Assembly: GCA_028751055.1 (NCBI GenBank)
Contig: JAQZDD010000102.1
Span: forward strand, 1-5,143
Length of the DNA stretch: 5,143 nucleotides
Source: Euryarchaeota archaeon Ods04
GTDB lineage: Archaea; Halobacteriota; Halobacteria; Halobacteriales; Halorutilaceae
Direction: 5' to 3'
Below the pieces are notes generated by a model. That model had not been told where the DNA came from. It did not search any database and saw nothing but the letters and a program-made list of their open reading frames with translations. The translations under genes and the position numbers were made by a program. Numbering within the stretch: the stretch's first letter is position 1; each line of letters opens with the position of its first letter. Positions 1-4,630 of this stretch are shown one piece after another.

Positions 1-73
1 CCTGTCCCGCCTGCATCTGCTTCGTCAGCACGGACGCAGGCCAGGACACATCACCGTCTTCTTCCTCGGACAT
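1..73 (-). CDS. Partial N-terminus of an AbrB/PhaR-like haloarchaeal protein (runs off left edge)
   Basis: Only 24 codons are visible, starting at an ATG (complement of 71-73). They read as an acidic MSEEEDGD stretch followed by WPASVLTKQMQAGQ. An acidic leader, then Trp-Pro and a K-Q-M-Q helix, resembles the N-terminus of haloarchaeal AbrB/MazE/SpoVT-type proteins linked to PHA granules (PhaR-like), as I remember that family. The DNA-binding AbrB domain itself would lie outside the window, so this is inference. Two things support a real gene: a good BRE/TATA about 30 bases upstream, which predicts a leaderless or nearly leaderless transcript, and the divergent PhaJ-like hydratase next door. 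A phasin or PHA synthase subunit is an alternative. I am fairly sure of the coding start and moderately sure of the family. Confidence 0.6.
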   Translation of the reverse strand, partial: MSEEEDGDVSWPASVLTKQMQAGQ

Positions 74-100
74 TCTGGTGGATACTTGTAGTTCTGAGTG

Positions 101-116
101 TATAAGCCTTCCTTTT
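101..116 (-). promoter_or_regulatory. BRE/TATA promoter for the leftward partial gene
   Basis: On the minus strand a purine-rich BRE (aaaggaagg) runs directly into CTTATA (complement of 101-106). Transcription would start about 26 bases downstream, near 75-77. That is a few bases from the ATG at 73, so the mRNA would be leaderless or nearly so. The same TATA could be read rightward, but its upstream flank there (ttctgagtg) is a poor BRE. Confidence 0.55.
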
Positions 117-118
117 GT

Positions 119-133
119 TACCATCAGATGGTA
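119..133. repeat. Perfect 15-bp palindrome, candidate operator
   Basis: TACCATC-A-GATGGTA is a perfect inverted repeat with 7-base arms and a single central base. It lies in the spacer between the divergent genes, immediately upstream of the BRE/TATA of the leftward gene. Its position and symmetry suit a dimeric DNA-binding protein. An autoregulator encoded by the leftward AbrB/PhaR-like gene is one inferred candidate. No second copy was noticed in the window. Confidence 0.5.
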
Positions 134-180
134 GCAGATGGAGTCAGAGGTGTGGCAGAGTATTAACCGTAATAAAAACG

Positions 181-196
181 ACAACAGGCTTAAACG
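181..196 (+). promoter_or_regulatory. Weak candidate promoter for the PhaJ-like gene
   Basis: acaacagg followed by CTTAAAC (189-195) is the best-placed BRE/TATA-like element for the rightward gene. It predicts a start near 217-219, about 13 bases before the GTG at 231. The surrounding 160-200 stretch has other A/T-rich candidates (tattaacc at 161, aataaaa at 171), so the assignment is tentative. Confidence 0.3.
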
Positions 197-230
197 TGTT
201 AGCAACGTAACGATTGTTGTGGAAAGAGCC

Positions 231-833
231 GTGAAAGGTGACTCCAGAGACAGAGCTATGTGGACACAAGCTTCTAGACACGTCTTCAACAGTATGCTGA
301 ACGCGAACAGAGCCGCTTTGACATCGTTGGGGTTCGGCGGTAGCACGACGAGAGCGAGAGCATCCACCAACCGTCAGCCGACGCCCGACATCGAAGACTG
401 GGAAGTCGACAGAACCGTCGTCGAGTACGAAGCGATAGACATCGGAGATGTCGTCGAGTTCACGAAGACGATAACTGACGACGACGTGAAGAGCTTCGCC
501 GTAGCCAGCGGCGACCTCAACCCGTTACACCTCGACGAGGAGTACGCTGAGGGTACGCGGTTCGAGGACCGTATCGTGCACGGGATGCTCGTCTCGGGAC
601 TCGTAAGTGCCGCGCTTGCCCGCCTTCCCGGTCTTACTGTCTACGTATCACAGGACACGAGGTTCCTCAGCCCTGTCGAGATAGGCGACCGTCTCACGGC
701 AAGGTGTGAAATCGTGGAGGAGACGAGCAACGACCTGTACAGGCTGTCGACCGACATACTCAACGAGGAAGGCGAGACCGTCGTCGACGGCGAGGCTGTC
801 GTCCTCATCGAGGAGTCTCCCGAAGAAGACTGA
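231..833 (+). CDS. phaJ: MaoC-family (R)-specific enoyl-CoA hydratase, PhaJ-like
   Basis: This is a hot-dog-fold hydratase that would convert trans-2-enoyl-CoA to (R)-3-hydroxyacyl-CoA, feeding beta-oxidation intermediates into PHA synthesis. Numbered from the GTG at 231 (200 residues), the hydratase-2 motif runs through residues 90-119: SGD(95)LNPLH(100)LD, then RIVHGM. Asp95 and His100 match the catalytic pair of PhaJ from Aeromonas. The N-terminal helix WTQASRHVFNSMLNANRAA, before a flexible linker, is typical of haloarchaeal MaoC proteins and may associate with PHA granules. The start is uncertain. The frame is open from an ATG at 138, but 138-230 encodes Asn/Arg-rich, non-acidic residues unlike the rest and reads as noncoding. 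GTG 231 or ATG 258 (just before WTQ) fits better. The family is secure; the PHA role is inferred from the motif and the divergent neighbour. Confidence 0.88.
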   Translation: MKGDSRDRAMWTQASRHVFNSMLNANRAALTSLGFGGSTTRARASTNRQPTPDIEDWEVDRTVVEYEAIDIGDVVEFTKTITDDDVKSFAVASGDLNPLHLDEEYAEGTRFEDRIVHGMLVSGLVSAALARLPGLTVYVSQDTRFLSPVEIGDRLTARCEIVEETSNDLYRLSTDILNEEGETVVDGEAVVLIEESPEED

Positions 834-872
834 GCCGTTTCGGTGATTACCACCGTCTGACAACAGGGCTGT

Positions 873-880
873 CTATTTAT
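873..880 (+). promoter_or_regulatory. TATA box for the 905-2021 operon
   Basis: ctatttat lies centred about 28 bases before the ATG at 905, so transcription would begin at or next to the start codon. This is the leaderless arrangement typical of haloarchaea. No Shine-Dalgarno sequence precedes the ATG. The BRE upstream (caacagggctgt) is weak. Confidence 0.5.
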
Positions 881-904
881 CCGAACACGTTTCTTAGTCT
901 TCCC

Positions 905-1396
905 ATGTCAGAAACACAGATGGGCACGGTACGTGCGGAACTGCACCACCGTCCCGAGGTTCCGGGGAACGGCATAACGTCTCGGGTGGAAGATATACGT
1001 GAGAGTCTCGAAGACGGCGGAGCGGTCGACGAGGTAGACGTGTCTGTTTGGTCACGCGAAACGCCTGCTTCTCCGGGGACGCGGGCTTTCGAGACGTACA
1101 GACGTTTCGCCGACTGGGCTGACCAAAACGGTGTCTCGGTCGAGCCAGCATTCAAGACGCGCCGACGCGACTCCGAACTACTCGGAGAGTCCGGCGAGGT
1201 CGTCGTCACACCGTGTGTCGCGCTCGCCGTCTACCTCGACGACACGTTACTCGCCGTCTACCCGCATACGGACGCCGACGGAGACACAGACGACCGCGAA
1301 GTCGTTACTGTCGAAGACGGTCTCGCAGAGATTGACGTGGAAAGACGTGTAGTGATACGTGAGGACGAGATAGGAGAGCAGGTACTTCCGGTATAG
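905..1396 (+). CDS. Conserved haloarchaeal protein, HTH-domain-family-like
   Basis: This is a 163-residue acidic soluble protein with no signal peptide or membrane segment. Residues 7-16 are a beta strand. Residues 27-50 contain a helix and the strand VDEVDVSVWSRE. Residues 62-86 read AFETYRRFADWADQNGVSV plus a basic turn. Residues 97-121 hold LxVYPHTD-like strands, followed by TVEDGL at 135-140. The order V-x-V-W, F-x-x-W-A-x-x-N-G-V-S, R-x-x-x-S-E, V-x-P-x-x-x-L-A, T-V-E-D matches my memory of a haloarchaeal family annotated only as HTH domain-containing protein. The biochemical function is unknown. The roughly 23 residues after the TVEDGL helix (141-163, IDVERRVV..) seem longer than usual. 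The gene is first in an operon with a phosphoribosyltransferase, separated by one base. Coding is near certain; the family is moderately sure. Confidence 0.82.
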   Translation: MSETQMGTVRAELHHRPEVPGNGITSRVEDIRESLEDGGAVDEVDVSVWSRETPASPGTRAFETYRRFADWADQNGVSVEPAFKTRRRDSELLGESGEVVVTPCVALAVYLDDTLLAVYPHTDADGDTDDREVVTVEDGLAEIDVERRVVIREDEIGEQVLPV

Positions 1397-1397
1397 A

Positions 1398-2021
1398 ATG
1401 TTCGCCGACCGCACAGACGCCGGAAGACGGCTAGGCGACGCTCTCGTGGAGCGCGGCGTCTCAGCCGACCTCGTACTCGCTGTGCCGCGCGGCGGTCTGC
1501 CCGTCGGAAGAGCGGTGGCGGACGCGCTCGACCTGCCTCTTGACGTGGTCGCGGCGAAGAAGATGGGCGCGCCCCACAACGAGGAACTCGCCGTCGGTGC
1601 CGTCTCAGCCGACGGAAGCGTCTGGATAAACGACCGACTCGTGGAACAGATGGGCGTCTCAGACGACTATCTGAGAGAAGAGCGCGAACGCGCCGCCGAG
1701 ACGGCACGCGAGAAAGAGGAACGGTACCGCGGCGGACGCATCGGAGAGGAGATACGCGGCAGCCGCGTCGTAGTAGTCGACGACGGCGTGGCGACGGGCG
1801 CGACTGTCACAGCGTGCCTCAGACGTGTGAAGGCAGAGGGTGCCGAACACAGTATCCTCGCCGTCCCCGTCGGCGCGAAGGAGTCGGTAACGCGTCTGGA
1901 GGGCGAAGCCGACGAAGTCTTCTGTCTCGAAACGCCCGAGAGGTTCGGCGCGGTCGGTCAGTTCTACGAAAGATTCGAACAGGTTACCGACGAGGAGGCT
2001 ATCGAGTATCTCCGCGACTGA
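1398..2021 (+). CDS. Phosphoribosyltransferase-domain protein (COG1926-type)
   Basis: This is a 207-residue type I PRTase-fold protein. VPRGG(29-33) is the early loop, seen as AVPRGGLPVG, followed by the substrate-side segment AAKKMGAPHNEELAVGA (52-68). An inserted charged helix spans 88-112. The PRPP-binding loop is VVVVDDGVATGAT (124-136), with the two acidic residues and the G-A-T-G-A-T phosphate loop intact. A core beta strand follows (HSILAVPVG, 151-159), then FYERF near the C-terminus. The pattern fits the 'predicted phosphoribosyltransferase' group of unknown substrate better than a housekeeping enzyme such as Apt or Hpt. An intact PRPP loop suggests a real transferase or a PRPP-responsive protein. 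The ATG lies one base after the upstream stop with no nearby Shine-Dalgarno, suggesting translational coupling. The domain is secure; the substrate is unknown. Confidence 0.9.
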   Translation: MFADRTDAGRRLGDALVERGVSADLVLAVPRGGLPVGRAVADALDLPLDVVAAKKMGAPHNEELAVGAVSADGSVWINDRLVEQMGVSDDYLREERERAAETAREKEERYRGGRIGEEIRGSRVVVVDDGVATGATVTACLRRVKAEGAEHSILAVPVGAKESVTRLEGEADEVFCLETPERFGAVGQFYERFEQVTDEEAIEYLRD

Positions 2022-2093
2022 GCAGTAAGCAACCGAAAAGATGTCCGCTTCACGTCTCGGCGTCCTCGACACACGAACAACATGTAAAATGAT

Positions 2094-2109
2094 GAGAAAA
2101 GCTTAAGTA
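2094..2109 (+). promoter_or_regulatory. BRE/TATA promoter in front of a small gene
   Basis: gagaaaa (BRE, 2094-2100) followed by CTTAAGTA (2102-2109) is a good archaeal promoter. It predicts initiation around 2131-2133, about 10 bases before the ATG at 2142. The strongly A-rich run from 2078 to 2107 contrasts with the coding regions on either side. The rest of 2022-2093 shows no gene or repeat. Confidence 0.5.
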
Positions 2110-2141
2110 GAGCGGGATGTTTGAGAAATGTAGAGCAGATA

Positions 2142-2276
2142 ATGACAGACCACTACCGAGCACCAACGTCCCGTGGCTCCCGACGTATAGAGGACGAAGA
2201 CACGTCCACAAAACAGGACGGCTCGGTGGTAGACTGCGACCGTCCCTGTTACGACGCGAAGTCGGTACTGAACTGA
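2142..2276 (+). CDS. Candidate small Cys-containing protein, possibly truncated by a frameshift
   Basis: A 44-codon frame starts at ATG 2142 and ends at TGA 2274-2276. The product is MTDHYRAPTSRG, then an acidic polar stretch (RRIEDEDTSTKQDGS), then DCDRPCYDAKSVLN. A good BRE/TATA lies about 36 bases upstream of the ATG. Immediately after the stop, the +1 frame continues with TDCEYCFSGGCWVDEDRT and stops at 2326-2328, and a T-rich tract follows at 2335. Joined, the two parts give about 61 residues with five cysteines (C-x3-C ... C-x2-C-x4-C), which looks like a small zinc-binding protein. I do not recognise the family. It may be intact at 44 residues, decayed, read by recoding, or hit by a one-base sequence error. 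Alternatively it is chance coding in an intergenic region. Confidence 0.45.
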   Translation: MTDHYRAPTSRGSRRIEDEDTSTKQDGSVVDCDRPCYDAKSVLN

Positions 2277-2334
2277 CTGCGAGTACTGTTTCTCCGGCGG
2301 ATGCTGGGTTGACGAAGATAGGACGTAGTGGGAG

Positions 2335-2342
2335 TTTCTTTT
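2335..2342 (+). terminator. T-rich tract, possible archaeal terminator of the small gene
   Basis: TTTCTTTT lies 6 bases after the stop of the +1-frame continuation of the small gene (2326-2328). U-rich stretches act as archaeal 3'-end signals recognised by RNA polymerase and FttA. No stem-loop precedes it. Confidence 0.35.
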
Positions 2343-2364
2343 GCCAAATAGCTCAAACTGTGAG

Positions 2365-2368
2365 AAAA
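2365..2368 (-). terminator. Short T-run downstream of tRNA-Ile
   Basis: Read on the minus strand, TGTTTTCTC follows the tRNA 3' end within 2 bases and provides four consecutive T residues. It is a plausible termination or 3'-processing site. It is short, so confidence is modest. Confidence 0.35.
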
Positions 2369-2370
2369 CA

Positions 2371-2444
2371 TGGGCCAGCGCGGATTTGAACCGCGGACCT
2401 CCCGGTTATCAGCCGAGCGCTCAACCTAGCTAAGCTACTGGCCC
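2371..2444 (-). tRNA. tRNA-Ile (anticodon GAU)
   Basis: The minus strand folds as a complete 74-base cloverleaf. The acceptor stem GGGCCAG pairs with CTGGCCC, with discriminator A. The D-stem is GCTT with GAGC. The anticodon stem CTCGG pairs with CCGGG around the loop CTGATAA, placing GAT at positions 34-36. The variable region is AGGTC. The T-stem CGCGG pairs with CCGCG around TTCAAAT. No intron is present and CCA is not encoded. It decodes ATC and ATT isoleucine codons, not the ATA codons that dominate nearby genes. It is a single transcription unit with its own promoter, transcribed away from the lipoprotein gene. Confidence 0.97.
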
Positions 2445-2471
2445 TCTGTGTTGTCCGGATGAGGTGAGGCG

Positions 2472-2486
2472 GTTTTAATCTTTCTC
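2472..2486 (-). promoter_or_regulatory. BRE/TATA promoter of tRNA-Ile
   Basis: On the minus strand gagaaag (BRE) runs directly into ATTAAAAC (complement of 2472-2479). A start about 27 bases downstream, near 2449, leaves a leader of about 5 bases before the mature tRNA 5' end at 2444, as expected for an RNase P-processed archaeal tRNA. Confidence 0.65.
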
Positions 2487-2540
2487 AATCGCTCCGTGCC
2501 GTGTACCGCGTTTAGCCTGACACGTCCCGACAGGATGTTC

Positions 2541-2554
2541 CGCAAAGCTAACTA
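2541..2554 (+). promoter_or_regulatory. Weak candidate promoter for the lipoprotein gene
   Basis: cgcaaa followed by gctaacta places a degenerate TATA about 27 bases before the ATG at 2578, which would give a leaderless mRNA. The match to the consensus is poor and the call rests mainly on spacing. Confidence 0.3.
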
Positions 2555-2577
2555 CCACAGACGACGTTGTTCTGCCG

Positions 2578-3399
2578 ATGAACACGAAGCTACTCCTACT
2601 CGCACCTCTGCTCCTTGTCGTCACGGCAGGCTGTCTGTCCTCGGAGCCGTCAGCCGACGAGGTACGCGACGCCGTCGTCGGAAACGAGGTCTCGTCGTAC
2701 GTCTACGAGACGGAGCGCGTCGTCGGCATCTCCGTCTGGAGCGGCGGACCGACACGGACGCTCACCGTGACGACCGAGGGACGGTTCGACTACGAGAACC
2801 GCGAGATGCGCGCCGTCACCGAGACTGTCAGGAACGACTCGGGCGGCTTCTGGACCGACGAGGAGGTCGTCACGGGCGCGAACACGACGACATACCTCGT
2901 TGACGGAAGGCTCTACATGCGGACGGTCGGCGAGTTCGTCGACTCCGACTGGGTCTACTTCGAAGACACCGACGACGGGGTAGACGACGTAGGCGACACG
3001 TGGAGGGCGCGCGACGACTTAGGCTTCTACATCGGTGTGCTCGAAGATGTAGACGACGTACGTTACGCCGACGAACAGCCCGACGACGAGGTAGCCGTCC
3101 TTGTTTTAGAACTCACCGACGACGAGCAGAAGGAGTTCTTGGCGGGCAGGTTCGTCGAGGAGCCGGAGTTCTTCGACGAGACAGGGATAGAGAGCTTCGA
3201 GGCGGCGTACCATGTCAAGAACGACCGTCTCGTGCGCGTCGAGACCGATGTCGTTATAACGGCACCCGAACGTGAGACGGAAGCGGGTACGGTCGACTAC
3301 GGCGTAAGTATAAGCTTCGTCTCGGAGTTCGGATACGACGAACCTGTCGTCGTGGAGCTACCTGACGAGGCAGTGGGTGCCGAGCCTGCGCGGGCGTAG
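2578..3399 (+). CDS. Exported haloarchaeal lipoprotein of unknown function
   Basis: The product is 273 residues. The N-terminus is a textbook lipoprotein signal: Lys4, a hydrophobic core LLLLAPLLLVV, then the lipobox VTAGC with the lipidated Cys at 19. The mature protein would be anchored on the outer face of the membrane. After Cys19 comes an acidic domain that appears rich in beta strands, with repeated TxTTEGRFDYE and LVDGRLYMRT strand pairs. This recalls LolA/LppX-like (DUF6612-type) haloarchaeal lipoproteins, and that fold is inferred from pattern only. Sequons at N86-D-S and N102-T-T could be glycosylated on the cell surface. No catalytic motif is visible. The stop lies only 7 bases from the stop of the convergent fxsA. 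Coding and export are secure; the function is unknown. Confidence 0.88.
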   Translation: MNTKLLLLAPLLLVVTAGCLSSEPSADEVRDAVVGNEVSSYVYETERVVGISVWSGGPTRTLTVTTEGRFDYENREMRAVTETVRNDSGGFWTDEEVVTGANTTTYLVDGRLYMRTVGEFVDSDWVYFEDTDDGVDDVGDTWRARDDLGFYIGVLEDVDDVRYADEQPDDEVAVLVLELTDDEQKEFLAGRFVEEPEFFDETGIESFEAAYHVKNDRLVRVETDVVITAPERETEAGTVDYGVSISFVSEFGYDEPVVVELPDEAVGAEPARA

Positions 3400-3406
3400 A
3401 GAGGTT

Positions 3407-3805
3407 TCATTCGGTTCGCATCTCGACCACAACGTCGCCGCGACGTACCTTCTTCGAGAGGTACGACGAAAGCGCGGAACGGACGTACGGACGCACGAAA
3501 GGCAGTAGGAGCGCGAAGCCAACCGCGTCTGTGATGAGTCCGGGAGTAAGCAGAAGCGCGGCACCGAAGAGTATGAGTGCTCCGTCTGCGAGTTCCGCCG
3601 AGGGAGACTCGCCCCGTGCCGCACGGTACTGGAGGCGTCTTATCGTCTGCGCGCCCTGCATCTTTGCGAGCACGCCGCCGACGATACCCGTGACGATGAC
3701 GAGCGCGACAGTCTCCAAGACGCCTATACGTCCAGCTACCAGAAAAAGGACGTAGAGGTCGACCAGCGGGACGACCACGAACGCGACGAGTAGCTTACCG
3801 AGCAC
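3407..3805 (-). CDS. fxsA: FxsA-family integral membrane protein
   Basis: This is a 132-residue membrane protein. The start is GTG (complement of 3803-3805); no in-frame start lies just upstream, and a TATA-like element about 26 bases upstream predicts a leaderless mRNA beginning at this GTG. Segments at about 4-25 and 29-47 and a long hydrophobic stretch at 74-102 would span the membrane, followed by a basic tail (SKKVRRGD). Hallmarks of FxsA are present: PLVDLYVLFLVAGRIG near the N-terminus, the central KMQGAQTIRRLQ linker, and LLLTPGLITDAVGFALLLP at 84-102. In E. coli FxsA (SuppF) relieves phage T7 exclusion by the F plasmid when overproduced; its normal role is unknown, and in archaea it is simply a conserved membrane protein. 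It is divergent from psmB and tail-to-tail with the lipoprotein gene. Confidence 0.92.
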   Translation of the reverse strand: MLGKLLVAFVVVPLVDLYVLFLVAGRIGVLETVALVIVTGIVGGVLAKMQGAQTIRRLQYRAARGESPSAELADGALILFGAALLLTPGLITDAVGFALLLPFVRPYVRSALSSYLSKKVRRGDVVVEMRTE

Positions 3806-3827
3806 AGTCCCGATACGTGGTCGTTCC

Positions 3828-3843
3828 GTAAATGGTTTTCAGT
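3828..3843 (-). promoter_or_regulatory. Promoter of fxsA
   Basis: On the minus strand ACTGAAAA (complement of 3836-3843) is followed by CC and ATTTAC (complement of 3828-3833). The centre lies about 26 bases from the GTG at 3805, so the transcript would be leaderless. The ACTGAAAA element is identical to that in the divergent psmB promoter. Confidence 0.5.
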
Positions 3844-3886
3844 TCGGGTGCACGTCCCCGTGTGCCGAACCGCCGGATACTGAAAA
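3836..3886. repeat. Nested inverted repeat between the fxsA and psmB promoters
   Basis: The outer arms TTTTCAGT (3836-3843) and ACTGAAAA (3879-3886) are perfect inverted 8-mers. Inside them GTTCGG (3842-3847) and CCGAAC (3865-3870) form a second perfect pair, with a further CAC (3851-3853) and GTG (3860-3862). The outer arms coincide with the BRE positions of the two divergent promoters. The inner pair could be an operator that controls both genes. Confidence 0.5.
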
Positions 3887-3894
3887 TTTATATA
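3879..3894 (+). promoter_or_regulatory. Strong BRE/TATA promoter of psmB
   Basis: ACTGAAAA directly followed by TTTATATA (3887-3894) is the best archaeal promoter in the window. Initiation near 3916-3918 leaves a leader of about 28 bases before ATG 3945. gaggg at 3932-3936, with 8 bases to the ATG, is a weak Shine-Dalgarno. psmB is therefore one of the few genes here predicted to carry a 5' leader. Confidence 0.75.
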
Positions 3895-3944
3895 GCGGGG
3901 GGTTCAAGTCTAGCTAACCTCACGGGTTTTCGAGGGACGTTTAG

Positions 3945-4610
3945 ATGATACCCAACAACCCTAATCAGCGAGAAAGAAGTCAAGCGTCGGTTTCGAACGA
4001 AGATATCGCCGAAGGCACAACGACGATAGGAATTACCGCCGGGGACTCTGTCGTGCTCGCAACCGAACAGCGTGCGAGCATGGGCAACCTCGTGGCGAGC
4101 AAGACAGCCAAGAAGGTGTACCAGGTTACCGACGACGCCGCGCTCACGATAAGCGGCGGCGTCGGCGACGGTCAGAGCCTCGCAAAGACGCTCAAGGTCG
4201 AGGCGAACCTGTACGAGATGCGCCGCGGCAAGCCCATGACGATGACGGGGCTTGCGAGCATGGCTGGAAACATCATGCGCTCGTACTTCTTCTTCGTCGT
4301 GCCGCTGCTCGGGGGTGTCGACGAGGAGGGACCGCATATCTTCTCGCTCGACCCCGCAGGCGGCGTCATGGAAGAGGAGTACGCATCGACAGGAAGCGGC
4401 TCCGTGATAGCATACGGTGTCCTTGAGGACGGCTACCACGACGAACTCACGCTCGACGAGGCGAAGAGCCTCGCGGTTCGCGCACTCGAAAGCGCGATGG
4501 AACGTGACACGGCGAGCGGAAACGGAATCATACTCGCCGAGATAACTCCCGAAGAAGGATTCAGACAGCTCGACGACGAAGAGGTCGAAGCTATATCTGA
4601 CGAGCTTTAG
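3945..4610 (+). CDS. psmB: 20S proteasome beta subunit precursor
   Basis: This is the proteolytic subunit of the archaeal 20S core particle, an N-terminal nucleophile threonine protease. The precursor is 221 residues. Self-cleavage of EG|TTTIG after Gly24 would expose Thr25 as the nucleophile. Active-site partners are present: Glu41 (position 17 of the mature chain), Lys57 (position 33), the GSG loop around Ser151, and D188-x-x-S191-G. ANLYEMRRG, GGVDEEGPHIFSLDPAGG and TGSGSVIAYGVLE are diagnostic of the family. Two things are unusual for a haloarchaeon. The propeptide is 24 residues, against about 49 in Haloferax PsmB as I recall, and position 17 is Glu, as in Thermoplasma and methanogens, rather than Asp. 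The gene heads a likely unit with fttA, 20 bases downstream, and is divergent from fxsA. Confidence 0.97.
   Translation: MIPNNPNQRERSQASVSNEDIAEGTTTIGITAGDSVVLATEQRASMGNLVASKTAKKVYQVTDDAALTISGGVGDGQSLAKTLKVEANLYEMRRGKPMTMTGLASMAGNIMRSYFFFVVPLLGGVDEEGPHIFSLDPAGGVMEEEYASTGSGSVIAYGVLEDGYHDELTLDEAKSLAVRALESAMERDTASGNGIILAEITPEEGFRQLDDEEVEAISDEL
4584..4597 (+). promoter_or_regulatory. Possible internal promoter for fttA within the psmB 3' end
   Basis: gtcgaag followed by CTATATC (4591-4597) overlaps the last psmB codons. It would start transcription near 4620, about 10 bases before ATG 4631. It could allow fttA expression apart from psmB. The match may be chance, since the bases also encode psmB residues. 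Confidence 0.3.
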
Positions 4611-4630
4611 GGTTGGGTTAGATTCTGCAC

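Noticed and set aside
1258..1707. 149-residue Arg/Ser-rich open frame on the minus strand
   Set aside because: It is antisense to the operon at 905-2021. The extreme Arg/Pro/Ser composition is typical of shadow frames in GC-rich archaeal genes.
2117..2389. 90-residue open frame on the + strand overlapping the tRNA
   Set aside because: The product is basic and low in acidic residues, unlike the genes here. It overlaps most of the better small frame at 2142 and runs into the tRNA-Ile gene, so it is most likely chance.
2272..2444. tRNA-Ile as an integration site for a mobile element
   Set aside because: No integrase, no second copy of the tRNA 3' end and no foreign-looking gene was seen in the window, so an attachment site cannot be supported.
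2496..2903. 135-residue Arg-rich open frame overlapping the lipoprotein gene
   Set aside because: It is a shadow of the lipoprotein in another frame, highly basic, with no recognisable domain.
3888..4439. 183-residue open frame opposite psmB
   Set aside because: It is antisense to a certain psmB and crosses the psmB promoter. Its His/Arg/Cys-rich composition is that of the reverse complement of acidic coding DNA.
4611..4630. Terminator between psmB and fttA
   Set aside because: The 20-base gap has no T-run longer than three and no hairpin, so read-through from psmB into fttA is more likely.
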